Below, one piece after another: positions 35,476-43,962 of a DNA stretch of 45,774 bases. The position numbers were made by a program, and so were the translations under genes. The notes beneath the pieces were generated by a model. That model did not search any database. It was not told the origin of the DNA and saw only the letters and a program-made list of their open reading frames with translations. Numbering within the stretch: position 1 is the stretch's first letter; every line of letters begins with the position of its first letter. Location of the stretch: NCBI RefSeq assembly GCF_005768555.2, contig NZ_VCHX02000038.1, positions 1 to 45,774 on the forward strand, in the 5' to 3' direction. The stretch is from Streptomyces sporangiiformans. GTDB lineage: Bacteria; Actinomycetota; Actinomycetes; Streptomycetales; Streptomycetaceae.

Positions 35476-36573
35476 TCAGCGAGGAGACGCGGCGATCTGT
35501 ACGCGGTGGCGGTCGTTGTCGGAGAGGAACGACGCCAGTGCCCGCCCTTGCTCGGCGACGGTGGTGCGGTCGGCTCGGGAGAAGCGGCGCAGCGGGGTGA
35601 CCATCACGGCGTCGGCCGTGACGCTCCAGGTCGCGGCGACTCGACCGTCGACCAGGACGACGCGAGCGCCGGCGACCGACAGGCCGCGGTGGGCGTCGTC
35701 GATGATCCGGCTGCGGTCGTGGTAACCGAGGAGTGCGTTGTCGAACGCCGGCAGGAACCGCACCGGGGCGGGTGTGTCCGGGTCGGGGCGCGGCGCGTCG
35801 GGAAGGTCCAGCAGTTCCCGGCCTCGCTCGTCGCGGAAGGTGACCAGTTCCTCGCGTATCGCGGCGACCGCGGCCGGCAGTCCCGCGAGGCCGCACCAGG
35901 CGCGCAGGTCGGCCGAGGCGGCGGGGCCGAAAGCGGCCAGATAACGCCGTACCAGCGCCTGGCCCACCGGATCGGATCCGTCGGAGGCCGGCGGGTCGAT
36001 CTCGCGCCCCAGCCATGACGAGAGCAGGAGGTTGCGCACTCCTGCCCTCGTCCGCCAGAGCCCGCGCGGCGGCAGTTGGGCCACTGGGATGAGGGCGATC
36101 AGCATTTCACCCAGTGCCCGCGGTCCCGGCGTCGGCCAGCGCTCAGTCAGCGCCCGCGCGAGTTCGGTCATCGAGCGGGGCTCGTCGTCGGCCATGACCG
36201 CCCGGCCTGCTGCGGCGAGTTCGTCGAGGTCTATCCCGTCGAGCTCGCGGCGGTAGACCCCGAGTACCCGTTGGCGCAGCATGCTGTCGTGGCGGGCTCG
36301 CCAGGCCAGAATGTCGGCGGCGGTGACGAGGTGGACGGTGCGGCGCATGAGGTGGGTCCGCACCAGGCGCCGCTCGGTCAGCAGGTTCGAGAGCACCGCC
36401 GGGTCGAACGCGCGCAGCCGCGACCAGAGTCCGACAAACGGTTCTTGCGGCTCCTGCGCCTGCAGACCGCCGAGGTGCGCGACAGCGTCGAGGACCGGTA
36501 CGTCGGCGCGATCGAGCAGCAACTGCCGGGCGAGCGTCGCGCGGTTGAGCGCCCGGGTGTCGAGAACGGTCAT
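35476..36573 (-). CDS. AlkZ-like winged-helix DNA glycosylase (HTH_42 family)
   Basis: This 365-residue protein of the winged-helix HTH_42 superfamily shows LNRATLARQLLL, the motif GLQAQEPQEPF with Q38-x-Q40, RTHLMRRTVHLV, and the later PRGLWRTR and RFLPAFDNALLGY. In AlkZ of Streptomyces sahachiroi the paired glutamines of a Q-x-Q motif at nearly the same position (37/39) are catalytic, and the enzyme unhooks interstrand crosslinks made by azinomycin B. The size fits as well. So a crosslink or alkyl-base repair role is likely. Start ATG 36571-36573. It sits beside telomere genes, not a toxin cluster. Confidence 0.75.
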   Translation of the reverse strand: MTVLDTRALNRATLARQLLLDRADVPVLDAVAHLGGLQAQEPQEPFVGLWSRLRAFDPAVLSNLLTERRLVRTHLMRRTVHLVTAADILAWRARHDSMLRQRVLGVYRRELDGIDLDELAAAGRAVMADDEPRSMTELARALTERWPTPGPRALGEMLIALIPVAQLPPRGLWRTRAGVRNLLLSSWLGREIDPPASDGSDPVGQALVRRYLAAFGPAASADLRAWCGLAGLPAAVAAIREELVTFRDERGRELLDLPDAPRPDPDTPAPVRFLPAFDNALLGYHDRSRIIDDAHRGLSVAGARVVLVDGRVAATWSVTADAVMVTPLRRFSRADRTTVAEQGRALASFLSDNDRHRVQIAASPR

Positions 36574-36616
36574 CGTGTCACGTCGCGGCGCGCTCGTCGG
36601 CCGATCGCCGGCGTAG

Positions 36617-36830
36617 CTACGCGCGGGTGACGGCCGGCGGGGCGCAACACGCATCGAGCGGGTCGAGCTCGATTCCGGGCGCCGCGAACTGGTCGATCCG
36701 GTTGAGGACCTCGTCGTCGAGTGGTCGCGGCACCGGCCAGGAGATCCTCCAGGCTGCTCCATGGCGCGGGGGCCGATGATGGCCAGTCGCGCGACCGTGA
36801 GCGCGGGGAGCAGGCCGCCCCCCGCTCGTC
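36617..36830 (-). pseudogene. Aldo/keto reductase C-terminal fragment, three frames
   Basis: Reading leftwards, three frames each hold part of the same tail: LAIIGPRAMEQ, then SLEDLLAGAAT, then LDDEVLNRIDQFAAPGIELD with PPAVTRA and TAG at 36617-36619. In intact aldo/keto reductases these follow one another (AIIGPRTMEQLEDLLAGA..LDDEVLDRID). Two single-base shifts within about 40 bp, and loss of the barrel, show a dead gene end. Confidence 0.6.
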
Positions 36831-37186
36831 GTCGACAGTGTCGAGGGTGGAGCGGGGCGTGGTCGTGGCGGTCACAGTGATCGGGTCCTCCTGGTCGCTC
36901 TGGTCGTTCTCGTTGTCTGGCACAAAACGACAGTCGCAGGGAAAGAGGTCAGGATGTGTCCGCTTCTCAGGGCAATGTCGGCGTCATTCCGAAGACAGCA
37001 CGCGCGCTGACCACCTCAGCACCTGATCACCGTCGAAAGGTCATGCCCGCACGGCTGCGCCGCCGGATCGCCCCCCACATTCCCACCGGAAGCCGGTGAC
37101 GACGACCCGCTGGAGCTCCACCTCGCCGGGTGCGGCCCCACCATCTCGTCAAGGAGAGGGCAGGGTCGACGTCGCCGTTTCGTTGG
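36831..37186. other. Region downstream of tpg, nothing recognised
   Basis: No convincing gene on either strand. It contains an A-rich patch at 36920-36960, but no clear promoter or stem. Confidence 0.35.
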
Positions 37187-37741
37187 TCAGAAGGAGACGT
37201 CGAAATAGTCGATGTCGGTGAAGGCGACCTCGAGGTCTTGGGCACGGCGTCCGTTGTCCTTGAAATAGACCTCTTGAAGTCCTTCGGCCACGATCTCGCG
37301 CAACTGCTGGTCGCCGACGCCTTGCCGCTGGGCGTCGAAGAGACGGCGGGCGTACTCCGGGGGAAGGTGCACGGTCAGGCGACGCATGCGGCCGTCGTCG
37401 GTCGTGCCGATCGGCGCCGTGTACCCGAAGCGGGCGCGGGTCTCCACGGTGATGCCCGTGCTGGTGGCGGCCTGTTTCTGGCGCCGCCTGCGGACTTGCG
37501 GTTGCCAACGGGCCCGTACGGCGGCGTCGATCCGGTCAGCGATGGCCTTGGGCGGGTGCTTGCGCTCCCCCGTGCGGTAGCGCTCCACCGACCGCTGGGT
37601 GACGCCGAGTTCCTGGGCTACGGCCTTGGTTGTCTTCAACTGTTTGAGCAGGAAGTTGATGCGGGCCTTGAGGCTCTTGGGGGGCTCGCGGGTGAACGCC
37701 TCCTGATCGGCACGGTCCAGGGCGTCGTCGATGTCGCCCAC
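37187..37741 (-). CDS. tpg: Telomere terminal protein Tpg
   Basis: The 184-residue protein is the exact length of Tpg proteins that cap the 5' ends of linear Streptomyces chromosomes and prime end-patching DNA synthesis. It has the conserved plan: INFLLKQLKTTKAVAQELGV, then TQRSVERYRTGERK (helix-turn-helix), then VETRARFGYTAPIGTTDDGR, then EIVAEGLQEVYFKDNGRR and DIDYFDV. T114 in GTTDD matches the threonine known to carry the first dCMP. GTG 37739-37741 lies 4 bp after tap, and its ribosome site GAAGGAGAG is within the last codons of tap, so the two are translationally coupled. Confidence 0.95.
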   Translation of the reverse strand: MGDIDDALDRADQEAFTREPPKSLKARINFLLKQLKTTKAVAQELGVTQRSVERYRTGERKHPPKAIADRIDAAVRARWQPQVRRRRQKQAATSTGITVETRARFGYTAPIGTTDDGRMRRLTVHLPPEYARRLFDAQRQGVGDQQLREIVAEGLQEVYFKDNGRRAQDLEVAFTDIDYFDVSF

Positions 37742-37745
37742 CGTC

Positions 37746-39950
37746 TCACTCTCCTTCGTCCATGACGGCGTCGCCGCCCTTGATGTGGCGGGCCGGGTTG
37801 TAGCCCTGCTCCATCAGGTCGACCGCCCAGGCCATCTCCTGGACGCCTTCGACCTTCGCCAATCCAGGGGAGAGACCGAGGCGGAAAGAGCCGGGCAGCG
37901 GCTTGCCGGAGGTGGTGTAGGGCAGGAAGTCCAGCGGCGAGGGGCCCCCGCTCGGGTAGACGACGCAGTCGGACAGCACCGCGAGCGGGTAAAGGCCGGT
38001 CGCCTTCGCGGTGTTGAGCATCTTACGGTGCATGTTGACGCGCGCCTTGGAGATGACGGCGGCGCGGATGTCAGGGCGCCAGGTCGGGCGCTCCAGCGCC
38101 GGCCAGCGCTCGCCGTCGCGGTAGTGGCGCCCCTGCGGCCGCTCCCTGAGCTTGCCCACACCGCCCTTGACCGTGGCCTTGATGGCGGCGAGGGCGGCCG
38201 CCCGGCCCGGGTCGACGTCCTTGTGCCGTTCCATCGCGGCGAGGAACGCGTGGTCGTCCAACTCCTTGCTGACACCCAGGTCGGCCATGGTGTCGACGTA
38301 CGCGGCCTTGAGGCGGTCGTGCCACGGGTCCAGGTACGCGCCGGTCTCCCGCCGCAGGTATGCCTCGATCGGGGCGACGTTGTAGCCGAGTTCGACGGCG
38401 TAGGCGACGGTGTGGGTCTGGTACCAGGCCGGCCCCGTCGGGCGCTCGCCGGTTGGGGTGAACGGGGAAGGAAGGCGCGGGTCCAGCTCGATGTGGGAGA
38501 GGTCCACGTACCAGGAGCCGGGGATCTTCTTGTCGAACACCGGCCGCTGCACGCGTTCGGGGCCGGACAGTCCGACCACCAGCCGCGCGGCCGCGGCGAG
38601 GAAGGCCGTGTTGATGTCCAGGCCGATCGCGAAGGGCAGCAGGCACTCCTCATCGGAGAGGAGCTGCACATCGCGCACCCACTGGTAGGCCTCCTCGTCG
38701 AGGAAACCGCCGGTCCAGCCCTGCGCAACGGGGTGCTCGGCAGGCGCCTCCGGCGGGGCGGGGTCGACGGGCTCGGTGCCAAGGGAACCCGGGTTGTGCC
38801 CGGAGCCCCACTGACCGGTGGCGTCGTCCTTCACCGCGCGGGTCGGCGGGCGCAGAGCGGTCATCAGCTCCAGCCCGGACACCGCGGTGGAACCGCGCGG
38901 GGTGATGACACGCTGGGCATACACGCCCAGGACGCGGGCGATGTCGGCCGGCTCCATCTCGCTGACACCGGGCCAGGCCCGGGCGTCCAGCGCGCCCCAG
39001 GACAACACGGCGAGCTGCACGCACTGGCGCCGGCTGCCCTGCGCCGGACGATAGACCCTGGCCCACGGGCCGAAGCCGCGCTGAGTCAGTTTCCACTTCG
39101 CTCGGGTGATCTGCTTGAGGACCGGGTGGCCGTCCTCCAGGCGCAGGCTGCGGCGCTGCTCGTGGCCGTCCAGGCGCTCCGGGAGTCCGAGCTTCACGGC
39201 GGCCTGTGGGGTGAGCACGATCAGCGGGTCGGAGTCGCGGCCGTTGCGGTGCAGCTTCGGCGCGCCGAGGCCCGACTCGTGCAGGGTCCACTCCGCCAGC
39301 TCCGGGATGGTGGTGGCCGTGCAGTCCAGGACGATGCCCTCGACGCCGTACGCCTGCCCGTCGCCGTCCAGGACGGCCAGCGGCCCGTGCTGGTACGGGG
39401 CGGCTGCGATGTTCGGTACGACGCGCTTGCGGGCGGGGCGGCGCGACGAGGGGAGCCGGGGCGCGGCGGGGCGCGGCGGGTGGGGGGCGGCTTGGGCGGC
39501 GGGCTGCGGCATGGGCTGGGCTGCGGGGTCCGGTGCGGCCTGGGCTGCGGGCTCCCACGCGGCCTGGGCTGCCGGCTCTGCTGCGGCGGGTACCTCGGAC
39601 GCTGCGGCGGTCTGCTCCTGCGTGGGACCGGTGGACGTCTCCGGAGCCGGCACGGCCTCCGGCACAGGCGCAGGCGTGGCGGCGGCCGCGGCGGTACTGG
39701 GCTTCGGGTACTTCGCTGCCCAGCCCTCCAGCAGCCGCTGGTACGCCTGCAGACGCGGCGGCCGCGGCTCGGAGCGCCCGTTCTCCCAGTTCTTCACCGT
39801 CTGCAGCGTGCTTTTGAGAGCCTGAGCCAGGCGGGCCTGGGTGATGCCGGCGGCCTCGCGCAGCCTCGCCCGCTCCGCCGGGGGCGGGAGCTGCGGCTCC
39901 TCCTCCAGCAGGGCGTCGACAGACGCGAACAGCTCTTCCTCTGTTGCCAT
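37746..39950 (-). CDS. tap: Telomere-associated protein Tap
   Basis: The 734-residue protein binds the telomeric 3' overhang and brings Tpg to it. The N-terminus has an XRE-like helix-turn-helix (ITQARLAQALKSTLQTVKNW, about 35-60). Residues about 85-170 are an Ala/Pro/Gln linker with repeated PAAQAA units. The conserved body follows (GVEGIVLDCTATTIPELAEW, KLTQRGFGPWARVYRP, FAIGLDINTAFLAAAARLVV, PVFDKKIPGSWYVDLSH, SDCVVYPSGGPSPLDFLPYT). It is intact and of normal length. ATG 39948-39950 is preceded by GGAGGT. It marks this DNA as part of a linear replicon with archetypal-type telomere machinery. Confidence 0.95.
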   Translation of the reverse strand: MATEEELFASVDALLEEEPQLPPPAERARLREAAGITQARLAQALKSTLQTVKNWENGRSEPRPPRLQAYQRLLEGWAAKYPKPSTAAAAATPAPVPEAVPAPETSTGPTQEQTAAASEVPAAAEPAAQAAWEPAAQAAPDPAAQPMPQPAAQAAPHPPRPAAPRLPSSRRPARKRVVPNIAAAPYQHGPLAVLDGDGQAYGVEGIVLDCTATTIPELAEWTLHESGLGAPKLHRNGRDSDPLIVLTPQAAVKLGLPERLDGHEQRRSLRLEDGHPVLKQITRAKWKLTQRGFGPWARVYRPAQGSRRQCVQLAVLSWGALDARAWPGVSEMEPADIARVLGVYAQRVITPRGSTAVSGLELMTALRPPTRAVKDDATGQWGSGHNPGSLGTEPVDPAPPEAPAEHPVAQGWTGGFLDEEAYQWVRDVQLLSDEECLLPFAIGLDINTAFLAAAARLVVGLSGPERVQRPVFDKKIPGSWYVDLSHIELDPRLPSPFTPTGERPTGPAWYQTHTVAYAVELGYNVAPIEAYLRRETGAYLDPWHDRLKAAYVDTMADLGVSKELDDHAFLAAMERHKDVDPGRAAALAAIKATVKGGVGKLRERPQGRHYRDGERWPALERPTWRPDIRAAVISKARVNMHRKMLNTAKATGLYPLAVLSDCVVYPSGGPSPLDFLPYTTSGKPLPGSFRLGLSPGLAKVEGVQEMAWAVDLMEQGYNPARHIKGGDAVMDEGE

Positions 39951-39983
39951 TTCTGTCTACCTCCACCCGAAACACTAGCAGTC

Positions 39984-40015
39984 TTTAGCCTCAGTTTTAA
40001 CCTGCAAATTTAACC
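39984..40015 (-). promoter_or_regulatory. Three TTTARCC repeats upstream of tap
   Basis: TTTAGCC (39984), TTTAACC (39996) and TTTAACC (40009) recur every 12-13 bp in an AT-rich island just before the tap start. Regular helical spacing on one face suggests a protein-binding array, perhaps for Tap's own helix-turn-helix. Confidence 0.5.
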
Positions 40016-40083
40016 CGAACTGATGCAATGTCGTGCGGAGCGGTGACGCCTGACGATTGGCAGGCGGCATGGTGTCCTGTGCC

Positions 40084-40096
40084 ATCAAAGTTTGAT
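40084..40096. promoter_or_regulatory. Palindrome ATCAAA-G-TTTGAT
   Basis: A perfect 6-1-6 palindrome, 154 bp before the AhpD-like gene and 134 bp before tap, in their shared upstream region. A candidate operator. The remainder of 39951-40249 shows nothing else definite. Confidence 0.4.
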
Positions 40097-40249
40097 CGTG
40101 TCACTGAAGGAGGACCTGGAGGTCGTCATGGGTGGTTCCTGCCGCGGCGCGGGAGGGGAGACGCAGGTCACATGCGCTCGTGTCACAACTTGCGGGAGCT
40201 GTTCCGTCGAAGGGGTGTAACCACCAACACGACGACTCAGGAGTGCACC

Positions 40250-40723
40250 ATGGACGCTCGGTTGAACCTCATGGCCAGCCCGGTCGCAGCCAAGTTCGGG
40301 AAGCACATCGTCGCGGCGGGCAAGGTGCTCGAGGACTCGACGCTGCCGGCCGCGACGCGCGAACTGGTGAACATCCGCGCCAGCCAGATCAACGGCTGCG
40401 GTTTCTGCGTCGACATGCACACCAAGGATGCCGCGCACGCCGGGGAGACCTCGACGCGCCTCAACCTGGTCGCGGCCTGGCGGGAGGCCACGGTGTTCAC
40501 CGATGCCGAGCGCGCTGCCCTGGAGCTGACGGAGCAGGGCACCCGCATCGCCGACGCGGCCGGTGGCGTCACGGACGAGGCCTGGGCGAATGCCGCCAAG
40601 CACTACGACGAGGAGCAACTCGCCGCCCTCGTGTGCGCCATCGCTCTCATCAACGCCTTCAACCGCGGGAACGTCATCGTCCAGCAGCCCGCCGGTGACT
40701 ACCAGCCCGGCCAGTTCGCGTAA
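40250..40723 (+). CDS. Carboxymuconolactone decarboxylase/AhpD-family protein
   Basis: This 157-residue all-helical protein has the AhpD-type redox motif NGCGFCVDMHTKDA (C50-x2-C53, H57) and the usual flanks (TRELVNIRASQ before, EQLAALVCAIALINAFNR after). It is likely a thiol-dependent peroxidase partner or alkylhydroperoxidase-like reductant. In Streptomyces such genes are often under ECF sigma factors, but none is nearby. ATG 40250 is preceded by CAGGAG. A strong stem follows at 40774. Confidence 0.88.
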   Translation: MDARLNLMASPVAAKFGKHIVAAGKVLEDSTLPAATRELVNIRASQINGCGFCVDMHTKDAAHAGETSTRLNLVAAWREATVFTDAERAALELTEQGTRIADAAGGVTDEAWANAAKHYDEEQLAALVCAIALINAFNRGNVIVQQPAGDYQPGQFA

Positions 40724-40773
40724 CCAGGGTGCCTGGCCGAGACCGCCGGTGCCCCCGCGGCCGCAGCATCACA

Positions 40774-40799
40774 CGCCCCGGGCGCCCCTGCCCGGGGCG
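40774..40799. terminator. GC-rich hairpin after the AhpD-like gene
   Basis: CGCCCCGGGC (40774-40783) and GCCCGGGGCG (40790-40799) form a perfect 10-bp stem with a 6-nt loop. It lies 51 bp after the stop and 30 bp before the next gene. Confidence 0.7.
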
Positions 40800-40828
40800 C
40801 GTTGCCCCCTGCCTGAGGAGCCGATCAG

Positions 40829-41449
40829 ATGACCGAACAGCGCACCGTCGACTTCTGGTTCGACCCCGTCTGCCCGTACACGTGGATCACATCGCGGTGG
40901 ATGCTGGAGGTCACCAAGGTACGGCCGGTGACCGTCCACTGGCAGGTGATGAGTCTGTCGGTGCTCAACGAGCACCGGGACGACAACCCGGAGGGTGAGT
41001 GGGAGGACTACATGTGGGCACCGGTGCGGGTGTGTGCCGCGGTGGAGGAGCGGTTCGGTCAGCGGGCGCTCGGTGACCTCTTCACGGCGATGGGCACCCG
41101 CTTCCATCTCCAGGGCGACTGGGGGAACCTCACGGCGGCCCTGGCGGATGCCGGGCTGCCGGAAGAGACCGCGGAGGTCGCCGAGTCCACCGCGTACGAC
41201 GAGGCGATCCGGTCCTCGCACGCACGGGCTGTTGCCCTGGCCGGCGGCGACATCGGCACCCCGGTCGTGTCGTTCGCCGGGCTCGGCGGCGAACGGGTCG
41301 GCTTCTTCGGTCCGGTCGTCTCCCCCACCCCCACCGGCGAGACGGCCGGACAGTTGTGGGACGGAATTCTGCTGATGGCCACAGTTCCGGGCTTCTACGA
41401 GGTCAAGCGCACCCGGACCGGGGAACCCCGGTTCGACATGGCCGGCTGA
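40829..41449 (+). CDS. DsbA-fold protein, mycothiol-dependent nitroreductase type
   Basis: This 206-residue thioredoxin-fold protein with helical insertion begins TVDFWFDPVCPYTWITSRW (active Cys15 in CPYT), then VHWQVMSLSVLNEHRDDNPE. It later has the cis-Pro region DIGTPVVSF and FFGPVVSPTPTGETAG. It belongs to the Rv2466c-like group, which reduces nitro drugs with mycothiol. Rv2466c has CPWC, whereas here only the first Cys is present, so a monothiol mechanism or another role is likely. GAGGAG precedes ATG 40829. Confidence 0.8.
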   Translation: MTEQRTVDFWFDPVCPYTWITSRWMLEVTKVRPVTVHWQVMSLSVLNEHRDDNPEGEWEDYMWAPVRVCAAVEERFGQRALGDLFTAMGTRFHLQGDWGNLTAALADAGLPEETAEVAESTAYDEAIRSSHARAVALAGGDIGTPVVSFAGLGGERVGFFGPVVSPTPTGETAGQLWDGILLMATVPGFYEVKRTRTGEPRFDMAG

Positions 41450-41482
41450 GCGCGGCACGTCCGGCGTGGGCTCGTGCCTTGC

Positions 41483-41523
41483 AGCCAACTACCCACCGGT
41501 GCCGGTGGGCTCGATGGTTGGCT
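41483..41523. terminator. Two-tier hairpin terminator
   Basis: The outer stem AGCCAAC (41483-41489) / GTTGGCT (41517-41523) encloses a perfect inner stem CCCACCGG / CCGGTGGG (41492-41499, 41502-41509). It lies between convergent genes and probably serves both. Confidence 0.75.
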
Positions 41524-41585
41524 CGGCGGTCCGACACAAGCCCAGCACCCTGCTCTGAGCGCGGCTCGGAGGGGAGGGCGACAAG

Positions 41586-43136
41586 TCAGACCGACCCGGG
41601 GCCCATCCCGCCCTTGAGGCGTTCCAGGTCGGAGGGGCGGACCTGGATGACCAGGACGGCGATCAGAGCGGCGATCACCGTGAAGATCGCCGCCATGATG
41701 AAGGCGGCCGAGACACCGGAGGTGAGCACCTCGTCGGCCCAAGGCCGCGGGAGCTCCCCGGTGCGTTCGAACCTCAGCCGCTCGGCCGGGGTCGCCTGCG
41801 CCAGGAAGCGCGGGATTTGCTCCTCCGCCTCGTTGGCGCTGGCCGTGCCGAACACCGTGACCAGGATGGACAGTCCGAGCGAACCACCCACCTGCTGGGT
41901 GGCGTTGAGGAGTCCGGAGGCCGCGCCCGTCTCTTGGACGGAAACGTTGGAGAGCGCCATCAGGGTGAGCGAGACGAACTCCATCCCCATGCCCAAACTG
42001 AAGACGAGCATCGGGCCCAGGACGCTGCCGGCATAGGTGGAGTGCACATCGGTCAGGGTCAGCCAGGCCAGGCCCGCCGCCGCCAGGATGGCGCCCACCA
42101 CCATGAAGGGCTTGGGGCCGTACATGGGCAGGAATCGCGAGGCCAGCCCTGCGCCGATCGCGATGACCGCGCTGACCGGCAAGAAGGCGAGCCCGGCCTG
42201 CAGCGGGCTGAAGTCCAGCACGTTCTGCACGAAGAGCGTGAGGAAGAAGAACATGCCGAAGATCGCGGCGGCGAGGCACAGCATGATCCCGTAGGTGCCC
42301 GCACGGTTGCGGTCGGCGAACATGTGGAGCGGCGTGATCGGCTGCCTGGACCCCCTCTCGACCAGGATGAACACCGCGAGTACGAAGACGGCCGCTGCGA
42401 ACGAGGCCAGCGTGAGCGCGTCCCGCCAGCCGTCCTGCGCGGCCCTGATGAATCCGTACACCAGCAGCACCATGCCCACGGTGGAGGTCAGTGCGCCGGT
42501 GACGTCGAAACGGCCCGGGTGGCGTTCGGACTCCTTGATCCAGCGGGGCGTGGCGAAGGCGATGAGCAGCCCGATCGGGACGTTGACGAAGAGCACCCAC
42601 CGCCAGTTCAGCCACTCCACGAGAATTCCGCCCGCGAGCAGCCCGATCGCACCGCCGCCCGCCGAGACGGCGGCAAAGACCCCGAAGGCCCGGTTGCGCT
42701 CCGGGCCCTCCCGGAAGGTCGTACTGATCAGGGCGAGGGCCGTCGGGGACGCGATGGCGCCGCCGACGCCCTGGAGGGCGCGTGCGGCGAGGAGTTGGCC
42801 GGAGCTTTGGGCGAGTCCCCCGAGTAGGGAGGCGAGCACGAAGAGCAGAATCCCGAAGACGAAGACGCGCCGTCTGCCGAGGATGTCGCCGGCCCGTCCG
42901 CCGAGCAGCAGCAGGCCGCCGAAGGTGAGGGTGTACGCGTTGACCACCCAGGACAGGCTGGTGGTGGAGAACTCCAGGGAGCGCTGAATGTGCGGCAGCG
43001 CGATGTTCACGATGGTGATGTCCAGGACCACCATGAGCTGGCACGACGCGATGACCAGCAGCGCCATCGCGTTTCCGTCACCGCCCGCTTCCCGGGCGGT
43101 GCTCTGCGGTGCTGAGGACGGCTGCGGGCTGCTCAT
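41586..43136 (-). CDS. DHA2-family (EmrB/QacA) drug exporter
   Basis: The 516-residue, 14-helix MFS pump shows motif D1 LDITIVNIALPHIQ in helix 1, motif A GRAGDILGRRRVF, and AARALQGVGGAIASPTALAL in helix 4. Helix 5 has the antiporter-type AFGVFAAVSAGGGAIGLLAGG, followed by NWRWVLFVNVPIG. These pumps export dyes and antibiotics using the proton gradient. Start ATG 43134-43136; ATG 43148 is possible. A strong palindrome array upstream suggests a TetR/MarR repressor, but no such gene is adjacent. Confidence 0.92.
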   Translation of the reverse strand: MSSPQPSSAPQSTAREAGGDGNAMALLVIASCQLMVVLDITIVNIALPHIQRSLEFSTTSLSWVVNAYTLTFGGLLLLGGRAGDILGRRRVFVFGILLFVLASLLGGLAQSSGQLLAARALQGVGGAIASPTALALISTTFREGPERNRAFGVFAAVSAGGGAIGLLAGGILVEWLNWRWVLFVNVPIGLLIAFATPRWIKESERHPGRFDVTGALTSTVGMVLLVYGFIRAAQDGWRDALTLASFAAAVFVLAVFILVERGSRQPITPLHMFADRNRAGTYGIMLCLAAAIFGMFFFLTLFVQNVLDFSPLQAGLAFLPVSAVIAIGAGLASRFLPMYGPKPFMVVGAILAAAGLAWLTLTDVHSTYAGSVLGPMLVFSLGMGMEFVSLTLMALSNVSVQETGAASGLLNATQQVGGSLGLSILVTVFGTASANEAEEQIPRFLAQATPAERLRFERTGELPRPWADEVLTSGVSAAFIMAAIFTVIAALIAVLVIQVRPSDLERLKGGMGPGSV

Positions 43137-43175
43137 GGCGTGTCGCACTCTCGGGGGTCGAACCCTCGGGAGGGG

Positions 43176-43219
43176 GCGGTGGACGCTCCGTCCACCGCTG
43201 AGTCCACCGTTCGACGGTA
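43176..43219. promoter_or_regulatory. Operator-like palindromes upstream of the DHA2 pump
   Basis: GCGGTGGAC (43176-43184) and GTCCACCGC (43190-43198) form a perfect 9-bp dyad with a 5-bp spacer. TCCACCG recurs at 43203, running into ACCGT-TCG-ACGGT. A repressor site is likely. The rest of the 307-bp gap to 43443 shows no gene. Confidence 0.55.
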
Positions 43220-43443
43220 CGCCCGTGTCGTCGGCGCCACCACTCGATCAACGTCTTGACAGCGCTCCGCGAGGCAGTTCCCCTGCCAGATGAATCTTGC
43301 TGGTCAGGCCGCCCGGGGCCGGCCTCGTGTCACCAGCCGCCGATGTCACCTGCCGGCCGATGTCACCTCTCGTGTCCGCCTTGGCGCTCAGGTCCGAAAG
43401 CTCTCCCCGCCCGGGCCGGCCTGGCTCTGGATACAGTTGCCCG

Positions 43444-43962
43444 ATGCGTGAAACGCCCGAAGAACTCAACGAGCTCCAGGCCCTGCTCGACGCCTCGCTG
43501 TCCCGCTCCACCAGCCACCTCCGCTCGATCGTCACCGAGCGCACGCTGACCGCGGAGCAGCTCACCCGGATCCTGACCGGCATGTGCACGCTCGCCCTGT
43601 CCACCGTGACGGCGAAGGGCGAGCCGCGGATCAGCGGCGTGGACGGGCATTTCCTGCACGGCAAGTGGTACTTCGGCACGGCGCGCAGCGCCGCCAAGGC
43701 CCGCCACCTCGCCGCCCGCCCGGCCGCCAGCGTTGCGCACATGCGTGGCGAGGACTTGGGCGTGTTCACGCACGGCACGGTGGAGACCCTCAACCCCGAG
43801 GACGGCGAGCCGACCGTCGACTGGCCGGACCTGCTCGCGTACTTCAAGGACTTCTACGGCGACGACGCCTTCGACTGGGACAACGAGGTCGTTTTCTACC
43901 GGCTGCGCCCGCACTGGATGACCGTCTACGCCCCCGACGTCTCGAAGCTCACCGCTGAGTGA
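43444..43962 (+). CDS. Pyridoxamine-5'-phosphate-oxidase-family protein
   Basis: This 172-residue split-barrel flavin-type protein begins with a helical lead (TPEELNELQALLDASLSRST). It then has LALSTVTAKGEPRISGVDG, FLHGKWYFGTARSAAKARHL and PAASVAHMRGEDLGVFTHG. It lacks signs of true PNPOx substrate residues; members may bind FMN, F420 or heme. Start ATG 43444. Its 3' end overlaps the end of the next, convergent gene by 14 bp. Confidence 0.82.
   Translation: MRETPEELNELQALLDASLSRSTSHLRSIVTERTLTAEQLTRILTGMCTLALSTVTAKGEPRISGVDGHFLHGKWYFGTARSAAKARHLAARPAASVAHMRGEDLGVFTHGTVETLNPEDGEPTVDWPDLLAYFKDFYGDDAFDWDNEVVFYRLRPHWMTVYAPDVSKLTAE

Noticed and set aside
37731..40013. 760-codon plus-strand frame opposite tap
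   Set aside because: Antisense shadow; tap is unmistakable on the minus strand.
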